Positions 36,500 to 45,690 of a DNA stretch of 64,000 bases are shown here, one piece after another. How positions within the stretch are numbered: the first letter of the stretch is position 1; every line of letters begins with the position of its first letter. Both the position numbers and the translations under genes were made by a program. Origin of the DNA: Symsagittifera roscoffensis (taxonomy: Eukaryota; Xenacoelomorpha; Acoela; Convolutidae). The stretch spans positions 30,172,776-30,236,775 of the forward strand of contig NC_087069.1 in assembly GCF_963678635.1 (NCBI RefSeq). Direction: 5' to 3'. The notes below the pieces were generated by a model. The model was given only the letters and a program-made list of their open reading frames with translations, was not told where the DNA came from and searched no databases.

Positions 36500-39110
36500 T
36501 GAACTCGAGCAAACTCTAGACTCGCAAATGGCAACAATAATAACAGAAATAAAAACAACACTCCTGAAAACTCTTCACGAAGTTAGAGCCCGTGAAATGC
36601 AAATGCTTAAAAAGCAAAGCCTCGATCAAGCTAGAACTAAACGAAGGATATAACCGCAGAGACAATGTCCGAATAATTGGAACTCTCGAAAACCCCAAAT
36701 GTCGATGAAAACGGAAAAAGTATGAGAGCAGTGGACAAAGAATTGAGAAGGTAACCAAAATAGCCACCGCAATAGGAGCTTAAGTATTAGAACCTGCGAG
36801 AAAACATCGAGTATTAGAACCATCGAGTTCCTGCGAGAAAACATCAACCACTTACTATGATCGTTCGCTTCGCAAGAAGAATCGGCTCAGCAAATCCCTT
36901 GAGGAGTAAGAAGAAACTTTTTCAGTCTTCCACGATGAGAGACGTGAAAATATTTCAGGATTTGGCTGCGCCGAGAGTCAAGTTCCTCAATTTGATGAAA
37001 AAAGATGCCCGAATAGAATATGCATCGACGCGCGAGGGATTTATTTAAAACAAATAAATATACAACAACAACAACGAAGTGGTACAAAGTAAAAGATGTC
37101 TATATGAAGGAGGAATACAACTGGAGTAATCATTCAATGACGTTCAGAGCTGCTTCTTAAAACAATGAATCCACATCTTCAAGTCAAGAAAGTTCTAGTA
37201 GTGCTAAAAAACTACTGTTGCACATTCTGGAGGCTACTACAAAACCACGAAGAACAAGAAGCGCTTATACGCAGTCTTGAGTCATCAGCTAACAGAATAG
37301 CTTTAATTGAGACGTGGCTAAATGCAAGAGACGAAATGAACTGTTGTACAAATAAAGTGTTTGAACCATTGATATCAAAAAGAAGAATTGCAACAGTAGG
37401 AGGAGGTGCTTTGAATCAAGATGACAAAAAATTGAAGGCATCAAAGAAAGAAATGCAAACTTGCGGAATATATAAAAGTACCAGTTAGAATAATGAAAAA
37501 AACTCAAATTTATACAATTTATTCTTGATATACAATCCTCCCAGAACTGACCAAATGTCTTTTAACGACCAACTTGACCCTCCTCTTGAGCAGCTGTCAC
37601 TAAAAATTCTCCCGTCATTATGTGGCGATATTAACATCGATGCGTGATGATCTAGTCACATCAAAAATACTTAGGTGTCATAATAACGAGTAGATAAAGT
37701 TTCTCAATCAAGAACGAACAAGAATCACAGAAATGGCACAAACGTGCTTCGCTCACCATAAAACTGCATCTTTTAAATACTCAAGGATTTTCGGATTACA
37801 TTCCAGTTGAGTTACAAATGTTCATTGAGGAAATCGAAAATAAAGAATAAATCAGCTAAAAACACGCGTCAGTCATAAAAACAAGACCACATTCAGAAGT
37901 ACAAAACTGAGCTTGAAAAGCATTTGCATTTATTTAATCTTTAGCAAAATAATTCAAATAAATCTTTTAAAGAGTTTCAGGAAATATTCAGTCGAGTACT
38001 TCCTAAACTTGCCCCAATAGGGATAAGAAACGTATGCATTATGAACAGTTAGCTTGTGGTTTCCAAATACATTTTAAAAAAGCTGATTAAAAAAATCGAC
38101 TTAATCGCGATCGGATATAAAACTTTTCGAATCGATTGGCTTTACAAACATACAAAAAAGTCGAAAAAGAATCGAAGAAAGCTAAATCAAGATTCTACTA
38201 TGAAACAATTAAAAACTGTATTCGTGACTCAAGATAAATTTACAGGTTTTTAAATTCAATTTAAAGAAAATCCAGAAAAATCAGGCCATTAGCGAATAGT
38301 TCGATAACAATGCTTGCAAGATTACTTTTTAAACTGATATAAACATAGAACTAAACAATTTTTTCGCCAGCATCTTTTGAGTCATTTACATTTATCCTTG
38401 TCATGAACAGAAAATAAGTAGAAAAAATTGATCAGTTGAAAAGAAAGACATCAACAGGAATCAATAACATCAGTTATACACTAATCAAGGCTGCATCCAG
38501 TGAAATTGTTCATCATCTGACCAAACTGATAAATTTTTCAATGAAAAGCGGAAACTTTCCTGCATAATAAGCAGAGCTAAAACACTTCTTTTTAAAGTGA
38601 CTTAAAGTTAGGTATAGGAAATTACTGACTTAGTTCTCCGCTCAAGTGTCTGTATAATAGGATATATAAACTAATGGAGGAACATTAACTGTTTTATTGC
38701 AAGCATTATGAATTCAGGTCAAAGCATAATACAATAGATGAAATAGCGGAATTCGCTCCTACAAAGGTATTATTGAAACTTCTGATTGGTTCAAAAAAGC
38801 GTTTGATAAACTGAATGATTCCATCTCAATTTAAAAAAATTGGGTTACTATAGCTTGGATGGGCCATTTTCAACTTGAATAAAAAACTAACTTTCAAATA
38901 GATTTCAATGCTTTGAAATGAACGGTGTACAATCATCTCAGGCAAAAGTTCAAAGCGGATTTTTTCAAGGCTCAATATCTTGCAGAATTCAAGAAATTAA
39001 TAATGATTTGGATAAAGTCTCTCAGCGTTTAAAGGCAAACAAGTTAAGTCTAGGCTTTAAAACAGCAGTACAAGTAAATAAAACAAACAAAACGGCTTCT
39101 AGCAATTAAA
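36500..39110 (+). pseudogene. Decayed LINE with RRM-type ORF1, endonuclease and RT remnants
   Basis: Three pieces lie in order on the plus strand, with stops and frameshifts between them. ORF1: RRDNVRIIGTLENPNVDENG (about 36655-36720), then MIVRFARRIGSANPLRSKKK and FQDLAAPRVKFLNLMKKD (36857-37030), the pattern of L1/CR1-type ORF1 RNA-binding domains. Endonuclease: ALIETWLNARDEMN and RRIATVGGGA (about 37300-37410). RT: KTSTGINNISYTLIKAA with MKSGNFP (about 38440-38570), then AFDKLN and QAKVQSGFFQGS (38935-38975), where the VPQGS motif is degraded. It lies within the TDRD12-like gene, in the opposite orientation. It is inactive. Confidence 0.75.
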
Positions 39111-39409
39111 TTTCATTGATAACTGATTTTGTTAAACTAGTTGTTAACTAGAAAAACGTCTATATTCCAGTTCGATAACGCCTGCTAATCGCAAGCGTAA
39201 GAATTATGTGAACGTTACATTACCATTTAATTAACATAGTCGTTAAAGCGCTTTGCCCAGACAAAATCAGTCTCGTTTTGCAATTTTAACAGCTTTTGTA
39301 ACTGACTAACTCACGAATAAAGGAAAATACCCAAATACTTTCTCTACTTTCCAAATTTCAATTTTATATCGCAATATTTTACTCAAGTTGCATCAGAAAT
39401 GAAGCTTAC

Positions 39410-39992
39410 CTCCTACATTTTGAATCGAAATACTCTTTCAGTTGATTAACTTGCACATCTGAATTACAGAATATAGCCACGTTGCCATTTGTACATTGAA
39501 TTATATCACCCATAAACTCAAACCAATGTTTTCTCAAATTATCGATCATGTACATAATGTGTCTGACAGGCGAGATAACAAGCGCATTTTCTGGCTTCGA
39601 CACCAGAGTCAGATTGAAATCAGCTGGCTTTTCATTTATGGCTCTCATCAATAAAAAAACTGATCTTTCGATTTGCTTGAGAAACAACAGAATTTGGCCA
39701 TGGTAAGTATTAGAGACCAAATAAAGAATAAATTGGTTAATTTCTGCAGTTATGTAATCAACATCAAAAATAACAACTTTTGAATTTTCTAAGCAATGTC
39801 GATAGAAGTTGACATTAGTGTGATGAATAAGCGGAATTAGTAAAGAATCGTCGTTGTTTATTTTCAAAACATAATGATCAAGATAATCCTCGGCCAAAAT
39901 AGGTATAAATGTATCAACGGCAGACGTCAGCTCAACCACAGATCTCTGTTTTTCCCAGTGAACAGTTATCAAATCAAAGAGACTATTAGCAC
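39410..39992 (-). CDS. TDRD12: TDRD12/Yb-like helicase exon, downstream half (split by a transposon)
   Basis: The lower part of one exon interrupted by the hAT-like element at 39993-41415. It ends at a strong donor AGGAG/GTAAGC (39410), phase 2. Motif-by-motif it matches a degenerate DEAD helicase: SKVVIFDVDYIT in place of motif II VFDEAD, GQILLFLKQ in place of LLFSAT, then ALVISPVRHIMYMIDNLRK and NGNVAIFCNSDVQVNQLKEY (start of the C-terminal helicase domain, motif IV). ATP-hydrolysis residues are missing, as is typical of TDRD12/Yb proteins, which act in piRNA biogenesis in the cytoplasm. Removing the element and one copy of its 8-bp duplication rejoins the frame as ERAN-SLFDL. As the sequence stands the exon is broken. 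Confidence 0.6.
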
Positions 39993-40191
39993 CAGTGATG
40001 TCCAGTTAAAAAGGTAAAGCCGATTTTTCAACCATTCAAAATAATTTTAAGCCAAATCGGTTCAACCAATTTTGCTTTTAAACTTTTTGCTTTTAAACTT
40101 ATTGATAAAATAAATTGTAAATTCTTTCCAATTTCTAGTAAATGATGCAAGCATTAACAGTATTCGGAACGCGAACTTCGGCGGACGTTAT

Positions 40192-40493
40192 CAAATTGAG
40201 ATCATCCGTACACTCCCCTCCCCCTCCCTCAATGACCTAACGTTGAGTGCCCTTCCCAAGCATGTAATAAATCTGAAAATTGATTCTGTATAAAATATGC
40301 ATTTCATGAAATCGAGCAAATAAAATTGGTATCTATAATTTTGTATGCGAGATTGCAATTGTATATTGGTAATTGCTTTGATTAATGTTTCAATTCAATT
40401 TTCTTCAGAAATTTTGAATGAACCTAGGCTATTCTCAAAATTAGTTCATGAAAAATCCATTTACGGGGATTTATGCGGTTGATCCTCAAATTG
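40192..40493. mobile_element. Miniature element with CAAATTGAGATC / GATCCTCAAATTG ends
   Basis: A 302-bp element with terminal inverted repeats related to those of 57348-57694, including CCGTACACTCCCCTCCCCC next to the left end. It is non-coding and nested within the hAT-like element. Confidence 0.65.
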
Positions 40494-40533
40494 TATTAAA
40501 TTTCCAAAATTGCAAAATATCAATCGATACAGC

Positions 40534-40952
40534 CAGGGGTGGATCTAGGATTTTCTCGAGAGGGGGGAGATGATTTTCAAAAAAGTTGATTTTCCGAGCT
40601 CTCCTAAAGCACTAAAAAGACGCTGTTTTTGCTATATTTTCTGCGCCGCAGGCAAACTTTAAAAAAAAACAGGTAAAAACAACATTTTTGGGCATTTTTT
40701 GGAAAATGTTGACAAAAAAATCGCGTTTTTTTGGCATTTTTGGGCATTTTTTGGAAAATGTTGACAAAAAAATCGCGTTTTTTTGGCGCGCGCTCCCCCT
40801 CAAAGTTAGTATATATTGGGCGCCAACATTAGGGTCGGTCGGCCAAATATGGATTTCTTAAAAAGTACGTTTGGGTCGGCAGGGGGTCGAATCCCTCAGG
40901 AGGGGCGTACGCCCTCCCCCCCCCCCCCCCCCCCCCCCCAAATCCGCTACTG
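40534..40952. mobile_element. hAT-type MITE with internal poly-C, nested
   Basis: The ends CAGGGGTGGATCTAGG and AAATCCGCTACTG match the hAT-MITE at 56758-57108, here in the opposite orientation. Shared internal blocks include GGGGGTCGAATCCCTCAGG, TATATATTGG-CGCC, GCGCGCGCTCCCC and the ~20-bp C-run. It contains a short tandem duplication (GGCATTTTTTGGAAAATG at about 40691 and 40744). No flanking 8-bp repeat was found. Confidence 0.7.
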
Positions 40953-41415
40953 TATTAATTGACTTCATTTGGAACTGCTAGTCAAAAAGGATATTGCCAA
41001 CAATTCGACATTAATTAAATAAATTGTAACAAATTTTTTGCACGTCTTAAATTTTCGAAAGAGTGCTGCTAAAAGTTCAGACAAACAGCGCACATTAAAA
41101 AGAGCCTTCTTTTATTTTGACAGAATTTTGCCTTGATTTTCTTTTTATCAGACAACCTTGGCTCACAAATGCTCCTGGATACAGCACGACTGAGTGAAGG
41201 TTTGGAGTGGCAGGGGAAAAAAACGACTCATTGGCCTTACTTAGATTCAAAATGCACTCCTGAAAAGCTAATATATGATACGGTTTTAATTGGCTAAAAA
41301 GACCTGTATCTAACCAAATCGGTTTAACTAGTTGGTTAAATCAGTTTAACGAACCATTTTTTTAACCAATTGCTTGAACCAATTGTTTATTGAATAGTTA
41401 TATTGGACATCACTG

Positions 41416-41719
41416 ATTAGCACGCTCGGAACTTTCTGTTACGATCAGTATGGAATCGTCACACTTATCTGCGCGTACCTTCGCTAGCTTTGCTATCGGA
41501 ATTAGGTAGGATAACAAATAATCTTCCTCATTGTCGATAAATATTAATCTAGATTTCTCTTTTCCAAAGTGGGGCCACAAATAGTTTTGGACATTTGAGA
41601 TTGGAGCTGGGTTACTTTTCACGAGACCAGTTCGCGACCTTTGATTCAGGTCAGAAACACATGCGGGCTTTTGACGGCATAGGATTGCGCAGTTATGACA
41701 AAAAACAAACATATTATAT
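41416..41719 (-). CDS. TDRD12: TDRD12/Yb-like helicase exon, upstream half
   Basis: The acceptor TTGGTAGCTTGTTCTAG/ATATAAT sets the exon start at 41719. The frame then reads MFVFCHNCAILCRQKPAC (a cysteine-rich stretch), ISNVQNYLWPHFGKEKS, SRLIFIDNEEDYLLSYLIPI, DDSILIVTESSERAN. This is the N-terminal RecA domain of a DEAD-box protein: Q-motif region (IQ..WP), the motif I position occupied by IDNEEDY instead of the GSGKT ATP loop, and ILIVTESSERA at the position of LVLAPTRELA. Loss of the Walker lysine agrees with TDRD12/Yb-type non-catalytic helicases. The ORF is interrupted at ERAN by the hAT-like insertion. Confidence 0.6.
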
Positions 41720-41916
41720 CTAGAACAAGCTACCAAGGTGTACGGAGTCCCATATCATGGTCCCTTTTCAATCTATTACGCAAAGCAAGTCTCAAAAAAC
41801 AACACAGCCGAATCAAAGAACAAAGAGCCGAATTATAAACGTTGATTAAATATTGCTTGAAAAATCTTCAAAAAAGAAAAAGCACTGATCGTAGTTTTCT
41901 AGAGAACATACTTTAT

Positions 41917-42093
41917 TCAGATTCCTCCAACAAAACCGACTGCCAGTTGCCAGATGTTCGCTTCTCTGACAAGCGTCTCTTCAAATGTCTTCTTGTGTCT
42001 ATGGTTAGCTGCAGATTTTAATTTCAAGATCACAGCTTCCATTAAAGGCAACTCAGACATCATTCTCAAAATTTCAGCTGAGTTTACTTCAGT
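41917..42093 (-). CDS. Possible small exon, unknown
   Basis: Minus-strand open frame ILRMMSELPLMEAVILKLK and KTFEETLVREANIWQLAVG, which looks amphipathic and helical. A candidate acceptor AGTAAACTCAG/CTGAA is at about 42077 and a candidate donor AATAAA/GTATGT at about 41913, but the frame meets a TGA just before the donor. It lies between TDRD12-like exons on the same strand and may be part of that gene. The alternative is random ORF. Confidence 0.25.
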   Translation of the reverse strand, partial: TEVNSAEILRMMSELPLMEAVILKLKSAANHRHKKTFEETLVREANIWQLAVGFVGGI

Positions 42094-42413
42094 TACCGCA
42101 GTGCGACAACTAGCAATAAAAGACAACTCGCATTAAAAGACTACTCACAATAAAAGACAACTCGCAATAAAAGACAACTCGCATTAAAAGAATACTCGCT
42201 ATATACTCACCGCCGCAGTCGCTCCAACGTGTTGCGAGCTTGCCAACAGAGGGCAGGACTATATACGAAACTTAGAGCCGGTTATCGCAGCGTAGCACGC
42301 CCACCGGTGACCTCGAAGCGAGAATGTAAAGTTTCGAATTAGCTTCAAGAACTTGCGAGTTGTCGCTTTCCGTAGATTTGGCGAGTTGTCTTTTGTTGCG
42401 AGCTGTCGCGGTA
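42094..42413. mobile_element. 320-bp MITE with tandem subterminal motif and 8-bp duplication
   Basis: The ends TACCGCAGTGCGACAACT and CAGCTGTCGCGGTA-type (reverse complement TACCGCGACAGCTCGC) are inverted. Flanks ACTTCAGT (42086-42093) and CCTTCAGT (42414-42421) match at 7 of 8 bases. Inside the left end, ACAACTCGCAATAAAAG-type motifs repeat about five times; one inverted copy (GCGAGTTGTCTTTTG) lies by the right end. Such subterminal clusters are usually transposase binding sites. Confidence 0.7.
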
Positions 42414-42716
42414 CCTTCAGTTTCGGAATAAAGTCGAGGTTTTCGTTATAACCAGGTCAACTTAAGGTAGGCAACCTTGCAGCTATTATAAGGTATTTCA
42501 GATTGGGCATTATCAGGTATTTCAGAGCGGTCATGGTTTCTGATCTATTGACCCCTAACTCTCAATAAAATTCTGAGACTTCAATGGTTGTTTTGCGTTT
42601 TCAGCACTATCACACAAAATTGTATAGACTTTGCACCAACAATCCAGGAGAAACAGCTCTTTCAAGTTCCAATGACGAAAGATTGGAACCCAAACGTTCA
42701 AGCATAAATCATCATG

Positions 42717-43004
42717 CTAAACACAACTGATACAATCATCTCCCTTCTGTCTCTGTTGTTTTCTTGCGTTCCCAGTTGAAGTTAAGAGATGCAAATTCGG
42801 ACAAATAGCATTTGAAATATTTGGTTTGTTTTCTTTCTCATTTTTACAACAAAGGCAGTAGACGGGCCTCCTAACTTGGAATCGCGTGTCAAATGACCCA
42901 AATTTAACCCAATTAAACTTATCATTGATTACGACAATTGTTCTTTCATTGCAAACTAACTCCGTCATACGATTCAATGCATCAGCAGCGACATATTTTA
43001 CACT
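42717..43004 (-). CDS. Probable exon, upstream part of the TDRD12-like gene
   Basis: The acceptor ATAATTGTATTTCAG/AGTGT sets the start at 43004. The frame reads SVKYVAADALNRMTELVC, then TIVVINDKFNWVKFGSFDTR, RPVYCLCCKNEKEN, and becomes low-complexity after about 42800. The donor is not clear, so the lower border is simply the stop at 42717. Strand and position suggest it belongs to the TDRD12-like gene; the FNWVKFGS segment could be Tudor-like, but this is not certain. Confidence 0.4.
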   Translation of the reverse strand, partial: SVKYVAADALNRMTELVCNERTIVVINDKFNWVKFGSFDTRFQVRRPVYCLCCKNEKENKPNISNAICPNLHLLTSTGNARKQQRQKGDDCISCV

Positions 43005-43129
43005 CTGAAATACAATTATTTCACAATTTTTTTTTTCAGGAAACTTCCGTTTTTAGTTAGAGTCTGCTCAAACTTTTCTGAGTTAAATTGGACTGCAAAG
43101 TGGAAAATCATTTTTCTGATTTTCCATAC

Positions 43130-43580
43130 AATGAACTTGGATCTTGTTAACTATTTCCCCCTTTTGCAATAGGGGGTGATAGTTAACAAGGTACAAAATT
43201 CGTATATGCTTAACTGATCAATTCTTTCATTATAGGGGGGATATTCGCACCAAGATACCACAGGGAAGAGTAAACAAGATCCCGGATTTCTTTACAGAAA
43301 GAGAAAAAATCAAAGTTAACAAGATCCGTGAATTCTTTACAGAAAGGGATTCCAAAAAATTAAGGGATCTGCTTAACAATCACCCTCCCTTTGGTATCTA
43401 CTAGAGAAATGCCCCCCTATAAATAAAAACAAAAACAGTAAATTAGCTCTAGAGCGTTGCATTTAAAATTCGAGTTTTGCTGCAATCTGATTGGCCGAAA
43501 ATTCGACAACTTAATCTTCTTAACAATTGTCCTACCCCCCCCCTTTTTAAAGGGGGAGAGGGCAATTGTTAAGTAGATCC
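43130..43580. repeat. Cluster of hairpins with GTTAAC and C/G tracts
   Basis: Several inverted pairs occur: GGATCTTGTTAACTA (about 43139) facing TTAAGTAGATCC at the right edge; CCCCCTTTTGCAATAGGGGG (43158-43177); and AACAATTGTCCT...AGGGCAATTGTT (about 43523-43570) around CCCCCTTTTTAAAGGGGG. GTTAACAAGATCC recurs internally. It is probably a decayed fold-back element; no gene is seen. Confidence 0.5.
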
Positions 43581-43928
43581 GAATTGAGACCTATAGCTGC
43601 TTATTTCAGACAGGCAGATGATAGCGCAATAATATCAAGTGCAGATCCACTTCAATTTTTCGATTGCCAATAGGAACACTTTTTCGATTGCGCATGGCAT
43701 GGGTAGGGGAACAACTAATTGGACCCTTCTAGTCAATTATAGACTGCTTCAATTAATTAATTGGAATGGCCACTCTATCAATTAACTTATTGCAATTAAT
43801 TGAACTTTTACTAAAATAAGAAAAGTAACCTGACAAAAATCAATTTCGAACTTGATTAGATGATGACTAAGAGCGTTCCAGTTTTTTCCCAAAAAATGTT
43901 GTTGATCTTTAATAACATCTGCGCATCA

Positions 43929-43930
<2 letters not shown>

Positions 43931-43976
<46 letters not shown>

Positions 43977-44007
43977 GGCGGCAGCGGCTGCAGCAGCACC
44001 ATCATCT
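43931..44007 (+). repeat. (ATC)n/(AGC)n microsatellite, 3' tail of LINE
   Basis: About ten CATs followed by CAG/CGG triplets. On the minus strand this is the (GAT)n tail directly after the stop of the 486-codon ORF. Confidence 0.8.
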
Positions 44008-44027
44008 TGTCTTGTCTTGTATGTCGT

Positions 44028-45488
44028 TTACAACCCCTGGGGGTCTCGACTGCCACTCCCCGGACACGCAGTGTTCCTATGTCTTGCTACATTTGTTTTT
44101 GTGATGGGGATCTCGCAGTCTGGGCATGTGGTCCTGGCTAGTGTGCTCGCACTTCTAAGAGTCATTGTGTCATGTCTTCTCAAACAGTAGGTTCTTCTAT
44201 GTCTCGCCATGTTCGTCGTGCTAAGTTCTTTCCCACAGTCCGGGCACGTCCCTCTTGGGGCCCCTCCACATTGCTTGGCGTGGTTCGTTCTTTGTGCTTT
44301 TTGTTCGAAAGTTGTGTGACATTTTCCACATTCAAATATTAGTTCATTGCGCTTGTGGATTCGTGTTTCATGATGGTCTCGTCCCACCTTTGTTCGGCAT
44401 GTCTTTTCGCATGGTGGCCAACGACATTTGAACCCTTCCTCCGTGACTGGTTTACCGGCTTGGCTTTTGGTTGGTTTCAGATCTACTTTGTGTATTTCGC
44501 ACATCTTGTTCTCCCATTCATCCATGGCCTTCTTCCTCTCGTTCACAGTACCCTTCCAATTTTTTCTGTCCATAGTTAGACCTTCGATGTTAGTCCAATC
44601 TAACCCTGCCTCTTTTAAAATTCTTTTCCAGTACGTTATAGTGTTGTTCTTCCCATTCTTTGGTCTTTCGCCTACTTCCGTCCAGTTGCCCAGAGTGATT
44701 TTCTTTACTGTTCTTGTGTCCGGCATCCTCGTCACGTGTCCTATCCTCTCCAGTGCCCGTGTTTCCATCTTCTGTCGAATTGATGTTATTCCTAGTTGCC
44801 TTCTGATCTCAAAACTATTCACCCCTTCTTTCTGCATCCTGTATAGCGCCAGCCCCTTCCCATTATTCCATACGTTTCTGTACGCTATATCGGCCACTCT
44901 TTGTAATTTCGAAATGTCCGTGGTTGTCCAGGGTCTCACCGAGCAGTCGAATAGCATGGTTGATTCTACTACTGCTTGGACAATTACCGCCTTGGTTCTC
45001 TTTGAGAGAGTTCTCTCTTTTGTTCCTCTTTCTTCTGATCCGTTTGCTGTCGGTTTGCTGGCGGGGGGAGCAGGGCAGCATGTGGCCTTGAAACTTGCGT
45101 CCCACCTTCCATTCTCTCCTAGGTCTAGGTAGGTGCAGCCCCAATGTACCCACTTCCCACATCCGTTGCATTTTACTGACCACTCGGTTCTTTGGACTCT
45201 TTGATCGCACACTGCACACTTCCACACTTTCGGACCTGGGTTTGGTTCCACATCGTTGTACAGATGTAGGGACACCAGAGATTCCGTGTGCCGTAGGGTG
45301 TGACGGATCGCCTTCATCGAGGGACGGTTGGCTGGGCCGTCTCTGTTTTTGGGTGTGTTTGAGAGACTCCGCCCGGTAGTGTGACCTAAGTCTGACTCAC
45401 TGCCGGGCCTTGTCCCCCCCCCCCCGCTTGGTTTGGTCTTTGTTCGATTTCTCTCTGCGCTTTTCTCCCCGGGCAGGCGCCAAACCAT
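44028..45488 (-). CDS. LINE deletion derivative: 2A-like peptide, PHD finger, C2H2 fingers (486 aa)
   Basis: An intact ORF on the minus strand. Order: a basic Gly/Pro-rich start; a 2A-like ribosome-skipping motif DVEPNPGP near residue 85 (YNDVEPNPGP); a PHD-like finger (CAVCDQRV...CNGC-KWVHWGC) at about 90-135; then SKLQRVADIAYRNVWN and ERIGHVTRMPD at about 190-260, the region that normally follows the RT domain of LINEs; and four zinc fingers at about 350-480 (CRWPPCEKTC..H..H; FECGKCHTTF; CPDCGKELSTTNMARHRRTYC; CPDCEIPITKTNVARHR). Endonuclease and RT are cleanly absent, so N- and C-terminal parts are fused in frame. The fuller, decayed relative at 45.7-53.7 kb shows what was lost. 2A in LINEs is known to affect targeting of the N-terminal piece. 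Confidence 0.85.
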   Translation of the reverse strand: MVWRLPGEKSAERNRTKTKPSGGGGTRPGSESDLGHTTGRSLSNTPKNRDGPANRPSMKAIRHTLRHTESLVSLHLYNDVEPNPGPKVWKCAVCDQRVQRTEWSVKCNGCGKWVHWGCTYLDLGENGRWDASFKATCCPAPPASKPTANGSEERGTKERTLSKRTKAVIVQAVVESTMLFDCSVRPWTTTDISKLQRVADIAYRNVWNNGKGLALYRMQKEGVNSFEIRRQLGITSIRQKMETRALERIGHVTRMPDTRTVKKITLGNWTEVGERPKNGKNNTITYWKRILKEAGLDWTNIEGLTMDRKNWKGTVNERKKAMDEWENKMCEIHKVDLKPTKSQAGKPVTEEGFKCRWPPCEKTCRTKVGRDHHETRIHKRNELIFECGKCHTTFEQKAQRTNHAKQCGGAPRGTCPDCGKELSTTNMARHRRTYCLRRHDTMTLRSASTLARTTCPDCEIPITKTNVARHRNTACPGSGSRDPQGL

Positions 45489-45498
45489 CGAAAAGCAC

Positions 45499-45690
45499 CA
45501 TCATCATCATCATCATCATCACCACCACCACCACCCCTATTACCATCACCACCACCACCCCTATCACCATCACCATCATCATCATCAACATCATCATCAT
45601 CATCATCATCAACATCAAGATCATCATTATCATCATCATCATATCATCATCATCAACATCAAGATCATCATTAACATTATCATCAACATC
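45499..45690 (+). repeat. (ATC/ACC)n microsatellite
   Basis: About 190 bp of ATC and ACC triplets with occasional AAC and AAG. On the minus strand it is the (GAT)n tail of the LINE to its right, and it abuts the 5' end of the 486-codon element. ORFs reading through it (poly-His and the like) are artefacts. Confidence 0.85.

Larger units (their letters stand above)
39993..41415. mobile_element. hAT-like non-autonomous element with 8-bp target duplication ATTAGCAC
   Basis: The left end CAGTGATGTCCAGTT and right end TATTGGACATCACTG are inverted repeats, flanked by perfect direct repeats ATTAGCAC (39985-39992 and 41416-41423). CAGTG ends with 8-bp duplications define hAT elements. The subterminal regions are also inverted (AAATCGGTTCAACCAATT left, AACCAATTGCTTGAACC right). 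There is no transposase ORF. Two miniature elements are nested inside (40192-40493 and 40534-40952). A relative is at 60552-61047. Confidence 0.9.

Noticed and set aside
43860-45379. Plus-strand ORFs opposite the 486-codon gene
   Set aside because: Shadows of the minus-strand LINE ORF, with no family resemblance.
44028-45488. 2A motif as sign of an integrated virus
   Set aside because: The motif is followed by a PHD finger and LINE C-terminal domains, and no capsid or viral polymerase is present; 2A is known in non-LTR retrotransposons.
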